In this document: positions 43,455-52,841 of the stretch, one piece after another
Layout: every line of letters begins with the position of its first letter
How positions within the stretch are numbered: position 1 is the stretch's first letter
Made by a program: the position numbers and the translations under genes
Notes under the pieces: model-generated
Told to the model about the DNA's origin: nothing
The model's database searches: none
Seen by the model: only the letters and a program-made list of their open reading frames with translations
Assembly: GCF_040273735.1 (NCBI RefSeq)
Contig: NZ_JBELZM010000008.1
Location: 100,816-164,815 of the forward strand
Direction: 5' to 3'
From: Solibacillus sp040273735
GTDB taxonomy: Bacteria; Bacillota; Bacilli; Bacillales_A; Planococcaceae
DNA: 64,000 bases

Positions 43455-44618
43455 ATGAAAATTTTTCACACAGCAGATTGGCATTTAGGAAAAATAGTAC
43501 AAGGTGTATCGATGACGAAAGATCAGCAATTTGTGCTTGAACAGTTTATCGAAGAAATTAGAAAAGAAAAGCCGGATGTCATTATTATAGCCGGAGATTT
43601 GTATGATCGGTCAGTACCACCGACAGATGCGATTCAACTATTAAATAAAACATTGAAAGAAATTTTAGTCGATGAAAAAACACCGATTTTGGCAATCGCT
43701 GGAAATCATGATAGCGCTACACGTTTAAATTTTGGCAGTGAATTTATGAAGGCCAGCGGGTTACATATCGTCGGTCATTTAGAACAGAATATCGATCCAG
43801 TTATTATGCATGATGAATATGGGGAAGTTCTTTTTTATTTAGTTCCTTTTGCAGAGCCGTCAATTGTACGGGCATTATTTGACGATCAATCCATTACATC
43901 GCATGAAGCGGCGATGGCGAAAATCATTGAACAGATTAAGCAAAAAATGGATTATACGAAACGCAATATTATAATCGCTCATGCCTTCATTACAAAAGAC
44001 GGGATGCCGGAGCCGAATACAAGTGACTCTGAACGTAAATTGACAATTGGTGGTACGGAATGTATCAGCTCATCATTATTCGAACCGTTCTGTTATACAG
44101 CGTTAGGACATTTACATCAGGCCCACTTTGTTGCAAACGATAAAATTCAATATTCCGGATCACCACTTAAGTATTCAGAATCTGAAGTGACACATAATAA
44201 GGGTTTTTTGATTGTTGATTTAAATGAAGACGGATCAGTGGCGATTGAAAAAAGAATGCTTACACCAGTGCGGGACATGCGTGTCGTGACGGGAATGCTT
44301 GAGGATATATTGCAGCATAAAGTAAACGACGATTATGTATTTGTTAAATTACAGGATGAACATTATGTAAAAGGTGCTGCCGAACTTGTCCGCACTGTTT
44401 ATCCGAATGCTTTGCATATTGAAAGAACGGTTGTGTATGAACAGCTTGAACAGCATGCGACAACAATGAACCGTGTTCAAATGGATGATTCGGAGCTGTT
44501 TGAACTATTTTACATGGAAATGACAGGCAAGCCTTTAAGTGACGAAATTAAAGAGATTTATACAGATGTTTTAGAGCAGCTAATCGAAAATGAACGTGAA
44601 AAACAGGAGGTGCTGTAA
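43455..44618 (+). CDS. sbcD: Exonuclease SbcD (Mre11-type nuclease subunit)
   Basis: The 387-residue protein has the Mre11/SbcD phosphoesterase motifs: HTADWHLGK (5-13), IIAGDLYDRSVPP near 50, AGNHDSATR near 81, IIAHAF near 174 and ALGHLHQAH near 217. A C-terminal capping domain follows. SbcD and SbcC form the complex that trims DNA hairpins and protein-blocked ends. AGGAGG precedes the ATG and the stop is two bases before the sbcC start. Confidence 0.95.
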   Translation: MKIFHTADWHLGKIVQGVSMTKDQQFVLEQFIEEIRKEKPDVIIIAGDLYDRSVPPTDAIQLLNKTLKEILVDEKTPILAIAGNHDSATRLNFGSEFMKASGLHIVGHLEQNIDPVIMHDEYGEVLFYLVPFAEPSIVRALFDDQSITSHEAAMAKIIEQIKQKMDYTKRNIIIAHAFITKDGMPEPNTSDSERKLTIGGTECISSSLFEPFCYTALGHLHQAHFVANDKIQYSGSPLKYSESEVTHNKGFLIVDLNEDGSVAIEKRMLTPVRDMRVVTGMLEDILQHKVNDDYVFVKLQDEHYVKGAAELVRTVYPNALHIERTVVYEQLEQHATTMNRVQMDDSELFELFYMEMTGKPLSDEIKEIYTDVLEQLIENEREKQEVL

Positions 44619-44620
44619 CG

Positions 44621-47600
44621 ATGAAGCCAATTAAATTATCGATGACAGCATTTGGACCGTATCATCAAAAGGAAATCATTGATTTTACAAAACTTCATGA
44701 ACATGGAATTTTTGTCGTTTCCGGTGCAACTGGCGCGGGGAAAACGACTATTTTCGATGCGATTACGTTTGCCCTTTATGATTCGGGTAGTGGAGAGGAT
44801 CGGGAAAAGTCGCTGTTTTTGCGAAGTGATTTTGCGGATGAAACGGTAGATACGGAAGTCGAGCTTGAATTTGAAGTACGCGGTCGCCTTTACCGTATTT
44901 GGAGAAAATTTGGTCATGATGGTGCAAGTGCGAAGCGCGAATTTTTCGAAATTACCGATGGGGTCATTGTACCTGCTGTAGAAAAATTTCAAGTAAAGCT
45001 TATTCAATCAAAAGTTGAAGAACTGATAGGTCTGACACAGTCCCAATTTAATCAAATCGTCATGCTGCCGCAAGGGGAATTTCAAAAGCTCCTCACATCG
45101 GAATCAAAGCATAAAGAAGAGATTTTCCGGAAAATTTTCAAAACGGAACGCTTCACGAAAATGGTGGAACTGCTGAAAGAAAAAAAGAATATTGCTGAAA
45201 AATATTATGAACATGCTAAGATGCAACAGGACAATACAATTCATGAAATCCGGTCCCGGCTCCCGCATAGAGAATCGGAATTGTTTTCATCGCTGAACAA
45301 TGATGTCATTAATCTGTATCAAGTAAAGAGTGCCTTGCTGACAGAACAGCAATATTATGAAGATCAATGTACTGCATTAAAAGGGGAATATGATGCTTCA
45401 AAAAAGGAATTGCAAAAGTTAGTTAAAACATTAAATGAACAAAGACTGTTAAATGAGCGAATTGATAAGTTTTTATTGCGGAAAGCGCGGCTCGAAGAAT
45501 TACTGCAGCAAAAGATAAAATACAAGCAGAACAGCAGAAACTTGTACTTGCCAAAAAGGCTAATCAAATAGAACCTTTAGAACGTGAATATGTGAAGGTA
45601 AACCGGCAGCTTGAACAATCGGAAGTCTCCTTACAAAAAGCGATGACTGACTATGAACGTGCACAGGCACAACTTCAGCAGGCGACAAATCATTATCAGG
45701 AGCAAAAGCAGCAAGAACCATTGTTGGATAATTATACGAAATCGATTTCGCAGCTGGAACAGCTTGTCCCGATCTACCAATCAATTAATAAACAGCGTGA
45801 AAATGTGTCAAAGCTTGCAGAAAACCAAAAAAACGCCAAGCAATTATTTGATAAGCTGCAAAGCGAAGCATTTTCTTTAAAAGAAAAATATCAACAGCAG
45901 CAAGCCATCATAAATGAACTGGAACATGCGACCAGTACATACCATGAAACTTATGAAGCGCATGCTGCATTAACGCGGAAAATTGAAATGGCAAAAGAAG
46001 TGGCTGCAATGCAGAAGAATGTCGAAACTTTAGTGAAACAGCTTGCTGATAAGAAACAAGTTGCTGATGAAGCACAACAGAAACTGCAAAATATGGATCA
46101 GCAAATACGCAGCAACCAGGCAGCCTTTCTTGCAGCATCATTGCAGCACGGGGAAGCCTGTCCTGTATGTGGAAGCGCAGAGCACCCAGCCATTCATAAC
46201 AGCGAAGCGGTTGTCATTGATGACAATGCATTGGCGTTACTGCGTCATGAAGGCGATCGGGCGATGCAAAGCTTCTATCAGGTCAATTCGAAATTAGATG
46301 TGGAAAAGGCAACGTTGGAACAGAAAAGAAGTGCGCTTCAGTTACTTGACGCTGAGCTTTCGCAACTACATGAGTATGAACAGCAATTGACCATACTAAC
46401 TGCGCAGTTGACAAAGCAAAAACAGCAGCAGGCACAGCTTATCACTGAAAAGAAAACGATGGCACAGCTTTTAGAAAATAAAGAAGTGCTGCAAGGGCGC
46501 ATTGAAAAAGGGCAGCAATATGTAATCGACATTGATAAACAATATGCACAGGAAAAAGGGAAGCTTGAACAAAGTGAGCAGTCATTATTGCCACAGTTTT
46601 CTAAATTGGATGAAGTAACACAAGAATTGGCAATCCAGCAGCAAAAACATCGCCATTTAAAAGTTGCGATCCAAAATGCACTTGAAGCTATGCAAAAAAT
46701 TCAACTAGATGAAAAATCCTGTGAAGTGAACCATCTCCATGCGAAAAATCTTGTAACAGAAAAACAGCAGGAATCTCTTTTAGCACAAAAAGCATTTGAG
46801 TCAGCATTGCAGCAGGAAGGTTTCGACTTGGAAACGTACAAGTCTGCGTTACTGCCTTTAAATGTACAGCAGCAAATTCAGGATGCAGTTGAAGCGTACA
46901 AGCAAAGTATTCATACTTTATCTGTTCAAATTGCTGAGGAGGAACCTTTGCTCGAAGGAAAAGAACGAGCGGATTTAACGGCATGTGAGCAACAGATTCA
47001 TAAGCTGAATGAGCAGATCGAGGCACAGTACTCGAAAATGACATTGATCCAGTCCTATGTGGAGCAATGTGAGGAGACGCGCGATAAACTTGACCAATCT
47101 GCACAGCAGATAGAAGGCTATAAAGCGAAACTGATGCAAGTCGAACATGTTTATAATTTAATTCGCGGTCAAAATGATGCGAAAATTTCATTTGAGCGGT
47201 TTGTGCAAATCGGCTATTTGGAAAAAGTGACACATGCGGCAAATGAACGTTTGCGTGTCTTATCAAATGGCCAATACTTCCTGAAATCCACAGGAAGGAA
47301 AGAAGGAAATGCCCAAAGCGGACTCAGCATCGATGTATATGACAGCCATACAGGGCAAACCCGGGATGTAAAAACACTGTCCGGTGGTGAAAAATTCAAT
47401 GCCTCACTTTCATTAGCATTAGGAATGGCCGATGTTATTCAAAGTGTGCAGGGAAGTGTGCATATCGATACAATGTTTATCGATGAAGGTTTCGGTACAT
47501 TGGATGAGGAGGCATTAAGAAGGGCAATCGATATATTGATTGATCTTCAGCAAACAGGCCGCTTAATCGGCGTCATATCACATGTGGCCGAACTAAAAGC

Positions 47601-47673
47601 AGCAATGCCAGCTATTTTGCAAGTGCAAAAGCTAAAAGAAGGCTACAGTAAAACAGAGATTATTATTAAATAG
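44621..47673 (+). pseudogene. sbcC: Exonuclease SbcC (Rad50-type ATPase) interrupted by a -1 frameshift
   Basis: The first frame (316 codons, stop at 45571) holds Walker A GATGAGKT at residues 35-42 and the QFNQIVMLPQGEF motif. At about 45510-45513 the coding sense moves to another frame; restoring one A in the run AAAA would join the frames into about 1017 residues, the length expected for this protein. The second frame holds long coiled coils, the zinc hook CPVCGSAEHP, the signature LSGGEKFNASLSLALGMA and Walker B MFIDEGFGTLD. Both parts are otherwise intact, so this is either a recent mutation, a slippage site or a sequencing error in a homopolymer. Confidence 0.88.
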
Positions 47674-47674
47674 A

Positions 47675-47718
47675 AAAAAACACATTTCCCTCCAGTTAAA
47701 GCGGGAAATGTGTTTTTT
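47675..47718. terminator. Bidirectional terminator after sbcC
   Basis: AAAAAACACATTTCCC pairs perfectly over 16 bp with GGGAAATGTGTTTTTT. Confidence 0.93.
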
Positions 47719-47721
47719 GCA

Positions 47722-47853
47722 TTAACGTTTTGGAGTTCGTCGTGTAGTTGCTGCTTGGGGAGTAGATTTTTTGTTGTCCATCATTTTCTTAATGATCGGG
47801 TACACGATTGGTCCATATTTAATAGCTGTTTTAATGAGTTTATTTAATTTCAT
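47722..47853 (-). CDS. Small basic protein of 43 residues
   Basis: The short frame reads MKLNKLIKTAIKYGPIVYPI, then IKKMMDNKKSTPQAATTRRT and PKR before the stop. An AAGGAG site lies nine bases before the ATG and a terminator follows directly, which supports a real gene. The first 24 residues could form an amphipathic or membrane-lying helix; the tail is basic and Thr-rich. No family name is known to me. Confidence 0.7.
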   Translation of the reverse strand: MKLNKLIKTAIKYGPIVYPIIKKMMDNKKSTPQAATTRRTPKR

Positions 47854-47920
47854 TAGTATACACTCCTTAACGAATACGTTTCGTATAAAAATATACCCAA
47901 AGATGGAGCTTTCATAAACA

Positions 47921-48253
47921 TTAACGTAAAACTTTAATGGCTTGAGCTAAATTCCATATTGCCAGGATGAACGTGATAACTACTAAAAGAATAAATCCGA
48001 TAAAATGCGAACTGATAAAAAAGTCCTGAATGTTCAAGGTCAAAGTATCATTCCAGGAAAGAACGGAAGTGAAAAAGTAAATAATGTACAGAATCCCTAA
48101 CAGTATCGGTATGAATTGGGAAATAAAAGCTTTTTTAGAATGGCCTTTAACAGCATCATCTTTCGTAACGATAAATATAATTAACGGTAAAATAAACGGT
48201 GCAAAATAAAAGCTCAAATAGCTCAGTGCACTTAAACCTTTCGATTGATCCAT
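47921..48253 (-). CDS. DUF4870-type small membrane protein
   Basis: The 110-residue protein begins MDQSKGLSALSYLSFYFAPF and has three membrane segments with HSKKAFISQFIPILLGILY between the first two, the pattern of the DUF4870 (Tic20-like) family. AAGGAGTG precedes the ATG. The function of this family is not established. Single gene. Confidence 0.75.
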   Translation of the reverse strand: MDQSKGLSALSYLSFYFAPFILPLIIFIVTKDDAVKGHSKKAFISQFIPILLGILYIIYFFTSVLSWNDTLTLNIQDFFISSHFIGFILLVVITFILAIWNLAQAIKVLR

Positions 48254-48313
48254 TATTTATCACTCCTTCGTATCTATTATATGTAATTCTAGTACATTTC
48301 AAAATAATAGCTG

Positions 48314-48342
48314 TTGAAAGTTGTAAAAATATTCGTTACAAT
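48314..48342 (+). promoter_or_regulatory. Promoter of the thiT transcript
   Basis: TTGAAA at 48314-48319 and TACAAT at 48337-48342 have the ideal 17-base spacing, placing the start near 48349, just before the riboswitch. Confidence 0.7.
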
Positions 48343-48372
48343 GAGCATGTTCAAACAATAAAAATTAGATGT

Positions 48373-48467
48373 ACCACAAGGGGTGCCGAGAAAGTCGGCT
48401 GAGATTGTGCACGGGATTGCACTGACTCTTTGAACCTGTAAGTTAGCACTTGCGTAGGGATGTGGAT
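48373..48467 (+). ncRNA. TPP (THI-box) riboswitch
   Basis: Conserved TPP blocks are present in order: GGGGTGCC, GGCTGAGA, CTTTGAACCTG and GCGTAGGGA. CCACA (48374-48378) pairs with TGTGG (48460-48464) to close the P1 stem. TPP binding should favour the terminator at 48485-48520 and stop expression of thiT. Confidence 0.97.
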
Positions 48468-48484
48468 AGAAACCGACTGTTCAA

Positions 48485-48520
48485 ACGATAGTCAGGCTTT
48501 TGTCCTGACTGTCGTTTTTT
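48485..48520 (+). terminator. Expression-platform terminator of the TPP riboswitch
   Basis: ACGATAGTCAGG pairs over 12 bp (one G-U) with CCTGACTGTCGT, followed by six T residues. Confidence 0.92.
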
Positions 48521-48633
48521 ACTTTTTCCTACTGAAAAAGTAAAAGCCTCCGGCGGATGTCATGGATTCGGATATGAGTTCTTTACGCGAGCGTAAAGCC
48601 GAATCCCGACGCAATTACGCTAAAGCGTAATTG
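48518..48633. repeat. Palindromic element of three hairpins in the thiT leader
   Basis: Three palindromes follow one another: TTTACTTTTTC/GAAAAAGTAAA (48518-48544); a nested hairpin GGATTCGG/CCGAATCC (48564-48571/48599-48606) enclosing CTTTACGC/GCGTAAAG (48581-48588/48591-48598); and CAATTACGC/GCGTAATTG (48612-48620/48625-48633). Between the first two is the GC-rich GCCTCCGGCGGATGTC. The element is much richer in GC than its surroundings. The form is that of an interspersed palindromic repeat; it lies between the riboswitch terminator and the thiT start. Confidence 0.8.
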
Positions 48634-48691
48634 ATTTCTATTCTATCCCTCTTCACTTTTGTTACATCGGATAAAAGAAAGGGGCATTGTT

Positions 48692-49258
48692 ATGGACAGA
48701 AAGAAATTATTGATGATGGTGGAGATAGCGATATTTGCTGCCATCGGACTTGTATTGGATCAAGTATCTTTTAAAATGTGGGCACAAGGCGGATCGATCA
48801 GCTTTGTTATGGTACCGATCATGTTAATGGCCATTCGTTGGGGATTAACGGCAGGACTTGCAACAGGCTTGCTGATCGGCGTAATGCAAATGATGTTCGG
48901 TGCTTACATTGTGCACTGGCTTCAGGCAATTTTAGATTACGGTCTTGCCTTTACAGTAGTAGGATTAGCGGCAATTGTAAGAAAGCCATTATTAGAGGCT
49001 ACACAATCACTCAATAAAGTAAAAATGGCACTTTATATTGTCCTTGGAGCACTTATAGGCGGTGCTTTAAGATTTGTTTCGCACTTGCTCGCAGGTGTCG
49101 TGTTCTTTAAAGAATATGCAGGCGATGATAATGTATGGGCCTATTCAATTATTTACAACAGTACTTATATGGTTCCTGCTACAATACTTACGGCGATTAT
49201 TGCCGTTATTTTATTCACATCTGCACCTCGTTTACTGCAAAAAGTAAAAACAACATAA
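48692..49258 (+). CDS. thiT: Thiamine-specific ECF transporter S component
   Basis: From ATG at 48692 the protein has 188 residues and six membrane segments. MVEIAIFAAIGLVLDQVSFK near the start and ATGLLIGVMQMMFGAYIVHW are characteristic of ThiT, including the Trp-rich loop that contacts thiamine. It works with the shared EcfAA'T module, which is not in the window. Control by the TPP riboswitch confirms the substrate. GAAAGGGG lies eight bases before the start; an upstream frame to 48659 lacks such a site. Confidence 0.93.
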   Translation: MDRKKLLMMVEIAIFAAIGLVLDQVSFKMWAQGGSISFVMVPIMLMAIRWGLTAGLATGLLIGVMQMMFGAYIVHWLQAILDYGLAFTVVGLAAIVRKPLLEATQSLNKVKMALYIVLGALIGGALRFVSHLLAGVVFFKEYAGDDNVWAYSIIYNSTYMVPATILTAIIAVILFTSAPRLLQKVKTT

Positions 49259-49275
49259 CGAATAGGAAACTCAAT

Positions 49276-49315
49276 GCTTGCGGTGAGGGATACTTTTCCC
49301 CCTGCAAGCTTTTTC
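49276..49315 (+). terminator. Terminator after thiT
   Basis: GCTTGC/GCAAGC with an inner GGG/CCC stem is followed by TTTTTC. Confidence 0.85.
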
Positions 49316-49448
49316 TTATTTCAATAGTAGATTTTCATATTAAATTGGTCATAAATCAGGATAATTTTAAAAACCTTGAACAATTACAACCGATTTTAAG
49401 TATGCTATAGTTAAGGGTAGACATTGTTTAAGAGGAAGGAAGTTACAC

Positions 49449-50201
49449 ATGATTGTTACTACTCAAGAAGAAATACAAGCGTTTAAAAAAATTGGGCGCA
49501 TTTGTGCTGAAATTCGTGAGGCGATGAAAGCTGCGACAGTACCTGGCGTGACAACGAAAGAATTAGATGAAATTGCTGGCCGTATGTTTGCGGAAGCAGG
49601 CGCGGTTTCTGGTCCTAAAGGCGAATACGATTTTCCGGGATATACTTGCATTTCAGTAAATCACGAAGTTGCACATGGTATTCCAGGGAACAAGGTTATT
49701 CAGGAAGGCGATATCGTAAACATTGATGTTTCTGGTTCTTTAAACGGGTATTTTGCAGATACAGGTATTTCTTTTGTCGTTGGTGAAGGTTATGAAGATA
49801 AAGAAAAACTTTGCACTGTAGCAAAATCAGCATTTGAACGTGCAATGACAAAGGTTAAAGCAGGTTCGAAATTAAATCAGATCGGTAAAGCGGTAGAGCG
49901 TGAAGCACGTGATCACGGTTTGACAGTAATTATGAACTTAACAGGTCATGGCTTAGGTAAATCATTACACGAAGAGCCAAACCATGTATTGAACTATTAC
50001 GATGCTTGGGATACAACAATCATGAAAGAAGGCATGGTGTTGGCAGTAGAACCGTTCATTTCTGCAAAGGCCGAGCATATCGTAGAATCAGGTGACGGCT
50101 GGACATTCATTACACCGGACAAATCATTAGTTGCCCAAATCGAACATTCGATTATCGTCACAAAAGATAAACCGATCATTTTAACAACATTGGAAGACTA
50201 A
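49449..50201 (+). CDS. map: Type I methionine aminopeptidase
   Basis: The 250-residue protein has the metal-ligand segments in order: GDIVNIDVSGSLNGYFADTG (two Asp) near residue 93, GHGLGKSLHEEPN (His) near 168, VLAVEPF (Glu) near 200 and AQIEHSIIV (Glu) near 231. It removes the initiator Met from new proteins. The length fits the type I class. GAGGAAGG precedes the ATG. It stands apart from any ribosomal operon, so it may be a second copy; this cannot be tested here. Confidence 0.93.
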   Translation: MIVTTQEEIQAFKKIGRICAEIREAMKAATVPGVTTKELDEIAGRMFAEAGAVSGPKGEYDFPGYTCISVNHEVAHGIPGNKVIQEGDIVNIDVSGSLNGYFADTGISFVVGEGYEDKEKLCTVAKSAFERAMTKVKAGSKLNQIGKAVEREARDHGLTVIMNLTGHGLGKSLHEEPNHVLNYYDAWDTTIMKEGMVLAVEPFISAKAEHIVESGDGWTFITPDKSLVAQIEHSIIVTKDKPIILTTLED

Positions 50202-50207
50202 GTTATA

Positions 50208-50245
50208 AACGTGGGAGCATACATAAGTGCACCCGCGTTTTTTTG
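50208..50245 (+). terminator. Terminator after map
   Basis: AACGTGGG/CCCGCGTT is followed by seven T residues. Confidence 0.85.
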
Positions 50246-50373
50246 TTCTATCAAAACTAGGTCCCAACATAAAATAATCAAATGATTCAAATAAATGACT
50301 GCAACAATTACCAATTCCATACACTTTCAAGTAAAATATACATAAATAAATAGAGTAGGGGAGGCAGCACTAT

Positions 50374-51216
50374 TTGAAAAAGCTAAAAGATGTGGATTTA
50401 TCACAAGAACTGGAAAAGGAAACCTATAAAAAGCAATTGAAAGCTTTACAATACGAAATGCTAAATGCCCAGCAATTTTTATTCAACAATAAAATTGGAC
50501 TTATTATTGCATTTGAAGGAATGGATGCAGCAGGCAAAGGGGGAGCGATCAAGCGCTTAACAGAACGTATCGATCCGCGCGGGTTAATGGTATGGCCGAT
50601 CTCTGCCCCGCAGCCCCATGAAATGCGGTATCATTATATGCAACGTTTCTGGAGAAAGTTGCCCCAGCATGGCCAGATTGCAATTTTCGACCGTTCCTGG
50701 TATGGACGGGTACTTGTGGAGCGCATAGAAGGGTTTGCTGAAGAAGCAGAGTGGAAACGCGCTTATGAAGAAATTAATAGCTTTGAGCAACAATTGACGG
50801 ATGAAGATTATATAATGATTAAATTTTGGATTCATATCGATTCGGGTGAACAGCTTAAACGTTTTAATGAAAGAGCAGCCGATCCATATAAATCATGGAA
50901 ATTGACAGCTGAGGATTGGCGGAACCGTGATAAATTTAATTTATATTGTGAGGCAGCCGATGAAATGTTCGAAAAAACCGATTCGGAAAACGCCCCTTGG
51001 CACTTAATAGCAGGGAACGACAAAAACTATGCACGTGTTCAAGTACTAAAAGAAACAGTTGCCCATATAGAAAAAGAAGTTACAAAACGGGGCATGAAGC
51101 TTACGAACATTTTCGAAAAGGGTAATGAAACAGCTGCAGATAAAGAAAAAAAGGAATTTGTAGATATAAAGCCAAAGCCTGTAAAATCAAAAAAGAAAAA
51201 GTTAAAAAAGCGGTAG
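50374..51216 (+). CDS. Polyphosphate kinase 2 family phosphotransferase
   Basis: The 280-residue protein has Walker A GMDAAGKGG at 49-57, DPRGLMVWPISAPQPHEMRY near 69 and the Walker B/lid segment IAIFDRSWYGRVLVERIEGF near 105. This is a single-domain PPK2, which moves phosphate between polyphosphate and nucleotides (NDP or NMP depending on subclass). A Lys-rich tail of about 35 residues is extra to the core and may bind polyphosphate or nucleic acid. The start is TTG at 50374 with GGGGAGG upstream. An acetyltransferase gene follows. Confidence 0.88.
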   Translation: MKKLKDVDLSQELEKETYKKQLKALQYEMLNAQQFLFNNKIGLIIAFEGMDAAGKGGAIKRLTERIDPRGLMVWPISAPQPHEMRYHYMQRFWRKLPQHGQIAIFDRSWYGRVLVERIEGFAEEAEWKRAYEEINSFEQQLTDEDYIMIKFWIHIDSGEQLKRFNERAADPYKSWKLTAEDWRNRDKFNLYCEAADEMFEKTDSENAPWHLIAGNDKNYARVQVLKETVAHIEKEVTKRGMKLTNIFEKGNETAADKEKKEFVDIKPKPVKSKKKKLKKR

Positions 51217-51247
51217 GCAAGCTTTGAAATGGAATGAAGGTGGTTCA

Positions 51248-51850
51248 ATGAAAAGCTTATTCAAGCTATTTCACAAGAAGGAGGGTCCAATGGTTCGACT
51301 TATTGGGCAACAGTGTTCGCTTCGCACATTTACCCCGTCCGATGCGAAAGGGTTGGCAAAATTATTAAAAGACAACAAAATGTATTGGTCCGAATTTGAA
51401 CCCTTACATCGCGATGAATTTTATACAGAACAAGTACAGTATAATAAGATTATGGAAAGCATACATTTGCTGCAAACAAACCGGGAATTTTCTTTCGGAA
51501 TTTTTTACAATGCAACAGGTAAGTTAATTGGGCATATTTCACTCTATTCAATTAAACGTCTACCTTATTCAAGCGGTTTTATCGGGTATTCGATGGATGA
51601 AAATTTCACAGGTAAAGGAATTGTGACCGAAGCGGTACGTATAGTCATGGAATTCGCTTTTATTACATTAAATCTTCACCGAATAGAGGCATATGTCGCA
51701 CCAGAAAATTCAGCTTCCATCCGTGTATTGGAAAAGTCGGGTTTTACAAGAGAAGGGTTATTGCGAGAGCTTTTGTATATAAACGGAAAATGGGTCGATC
51801 ATTATATGTACGCCATTTTACAGCGGGAATATAAAGGGACGACAATATAA
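51248..51850 (+). CDS. GNAT family N-acetyltransferase, RimJ/RimL type
   Basis: From ATG at 51248 the protein has 200 residues. The acetyl-CoA motif region is FIGYSMDENFTGKGIVTEAV near residue 100, followed by NLHRIEAYVAPENSASIRVL and EKSGFTREGLLRELLYINGK, the typical RimJ/RimL order. A second possible start at 51290 (MVRLIGQQ) has an even stronger AAGGAGGG, and the first 14 residues may not be translated. The substrate (ribosomal protein, other protein N terminus or small amine) is unknown. Confidence 0.82.
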   Translation: MKSLFKLFHKKEGPMVRLIGQQCSLRTFTPSDAKGLAKLLKDNKMYWSEFEPLHRDEFYTEQVQYNKIMESIHLLQTNREFSFGIFYNATGKLIGHISLYSIKRLPYSSGFIGYSMDENFTGKGIVTEAVRIVMEFAFITLNLHRIEAYVAPENSASIRVLEKSGFTREGLLRELLYINGKWVDHYMYAILQREYKGTTI

Positions 51851-51892
51851 AAAAGCGACAGTGCTCATTATGAAGAGCACTGTCGTTTATCA
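51851..51892. terminator. Bidirectional terminator between the acetyltransferase and carbonic anhydrase genes
   Basis: CGACAGTGCTC/GAGCACTGTCG, 11 bp, with A and T runs on the two sides. Confidence 0.9.
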
Positions 51893-51900
51893 TTTATTAT

Positions 51901-52470
51901 TTATTTTTGATCAACTGTGCCGTCCGTTACCAAATCCAGCTTTCCTGTTGCAGGGTCGATAATAAGACCATGTACAGGAACACCTTTTGGCATTAGCGGA
52001 TGTGTTCTAACTAAATCAACACTCTTTAATACGCTTGTTTCAACATCCCCAAAACCGCATAACCATTCTTTTAAATCAAATCGAGCGTAATTGATTACAT
52101 CAATCGTTTCCTGTTTAATCCCTCGTTCAAGCATATGACCGATCATTACGTTCGGATCAACTGCACTCATCCCGCAGTCGTAGTGGCCGATAATATATAC
52201 TTCGTCAGCCTTTAATTCATAAACCGCTACAAGTAAACTACGCATAATCCCGCCGAACGGGTGATTTACGATTGCCCCTGCACTTTTTACAACTTTGACA
52301 TCCCCATTGCGCAAATTCATTGCTTTAGGTAGTAATTCAACTAAACGAGTATCCATACAAGTTAAAACAACGATTTTTTTATCTGGATATTTTGTTGTAG
52401 CATACTGCTCATATTGTTTTTCATCTACGAATTTACCGTTAAACTCTAAAATTGTTTGTAATGCAGACAT
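51901..52470 (-). CDS. Beta-class carbonic anhydrase
   Basis: The 189-residue protein has the zinc ligands Cys38, His96 and Cys99 in TCMDTR and GHYDCGM, and the Asp40/Arg42 dyad. It interconverts carbon dioxide and bicarbonate in the cytoplasm. The sequence resembles the short YtiB-like group of Bacillales. A GAAAGGGG site precedes the ATG. It is monocistronic. Confidence 0.9.
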   Translation of the reverse strand: MSALQTILEFNGKFVDEKQYEQYATTKYPDKKIVVLTCMDTRLVELLPKAMNLRNGDVKVVKSAGAIVNHPFGGIMRSLLVAVYELKADEVYIIGHYDCGMSAVDPNVMIGHMLERGIKQETIDVINYARFDLKEWLCGFGDVETSVLKSVDLVRTHPLMPKGVPVHGLIIDPATGKLDLVTDGTVDQK

Positions 52471-52596
52471 TAGTTCTTCAAACCCCTTTCGATTCCTTTA
52501 TATTTTAAAATATTTTTTAGATAATTCAAACAAATGCGCATTAATAAAGTTAAATTTCTACTAAATAGAGAGAAGTATAACAAAAATCCGCTACTC

Positions 52597-52631
52597 ACAA
52601 AAAACAACCACTCAATAGAGAGAGTGGTTGT
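52597..52631 (-). terminator. Terminator of the 66-residue membrane protein gene
   Basis: ACAACCACTC/GAGTGGTTGT, 10 bp, followed on the minus strand by TTTTTT. Confidence 0.88.
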
Positions 52632-52640
52632 AAAAAAAAT

Positions 52641-52841
52641 TTAATGATGATGGTGGCCATCCAATGATTTTTCGTTTGGCGCAAATGTGTTTGCCTTTGA
52701 ATCTACTATAACAGAGTCGTGTGATTGTAAACCAATACGTAAGTACATGATAAACATAAATAAGAATACAAGAAGTATTACCGTAAATCCTAACACTACC
52801 GTATAGTAGTCGGACAAGAACGGATAATGGTGATCAAACAT
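52641..52841 (-). CDS. Small single-span membrane protein with a His-rich C terminus
   Basis: The 66-residue protein starts MFDHHYPFLSDYYTVVLGFT, has one strong membrane segment (residues about 14-35) and ends KSLDGHHHH. GAGAGGAG precedes the ATG and a terminator follows, supporting a real gene. The His pairs at both ends suggest metal binding, perhaps copper, nickel or zinc, near the membrane; this is inference only. I do not recognise the family. Confidence 0.72.
   Translation of the reverse strand: MFDHHYPFLSDYYTVVLGFTVILLVFLFMFIMYLRIGLQSHDSVIVDSKANTFAPNEKSLDGHHHH

Noticed and set aside
45592..47673. Second part of sbcC as an independent SMC-like gene starting at GTG 45592
   Set aside because: There is no ribosome site, and homology continues upstream of 45592 in the same frame to about 45511, so it is the rest of sbcC after a frameshift.
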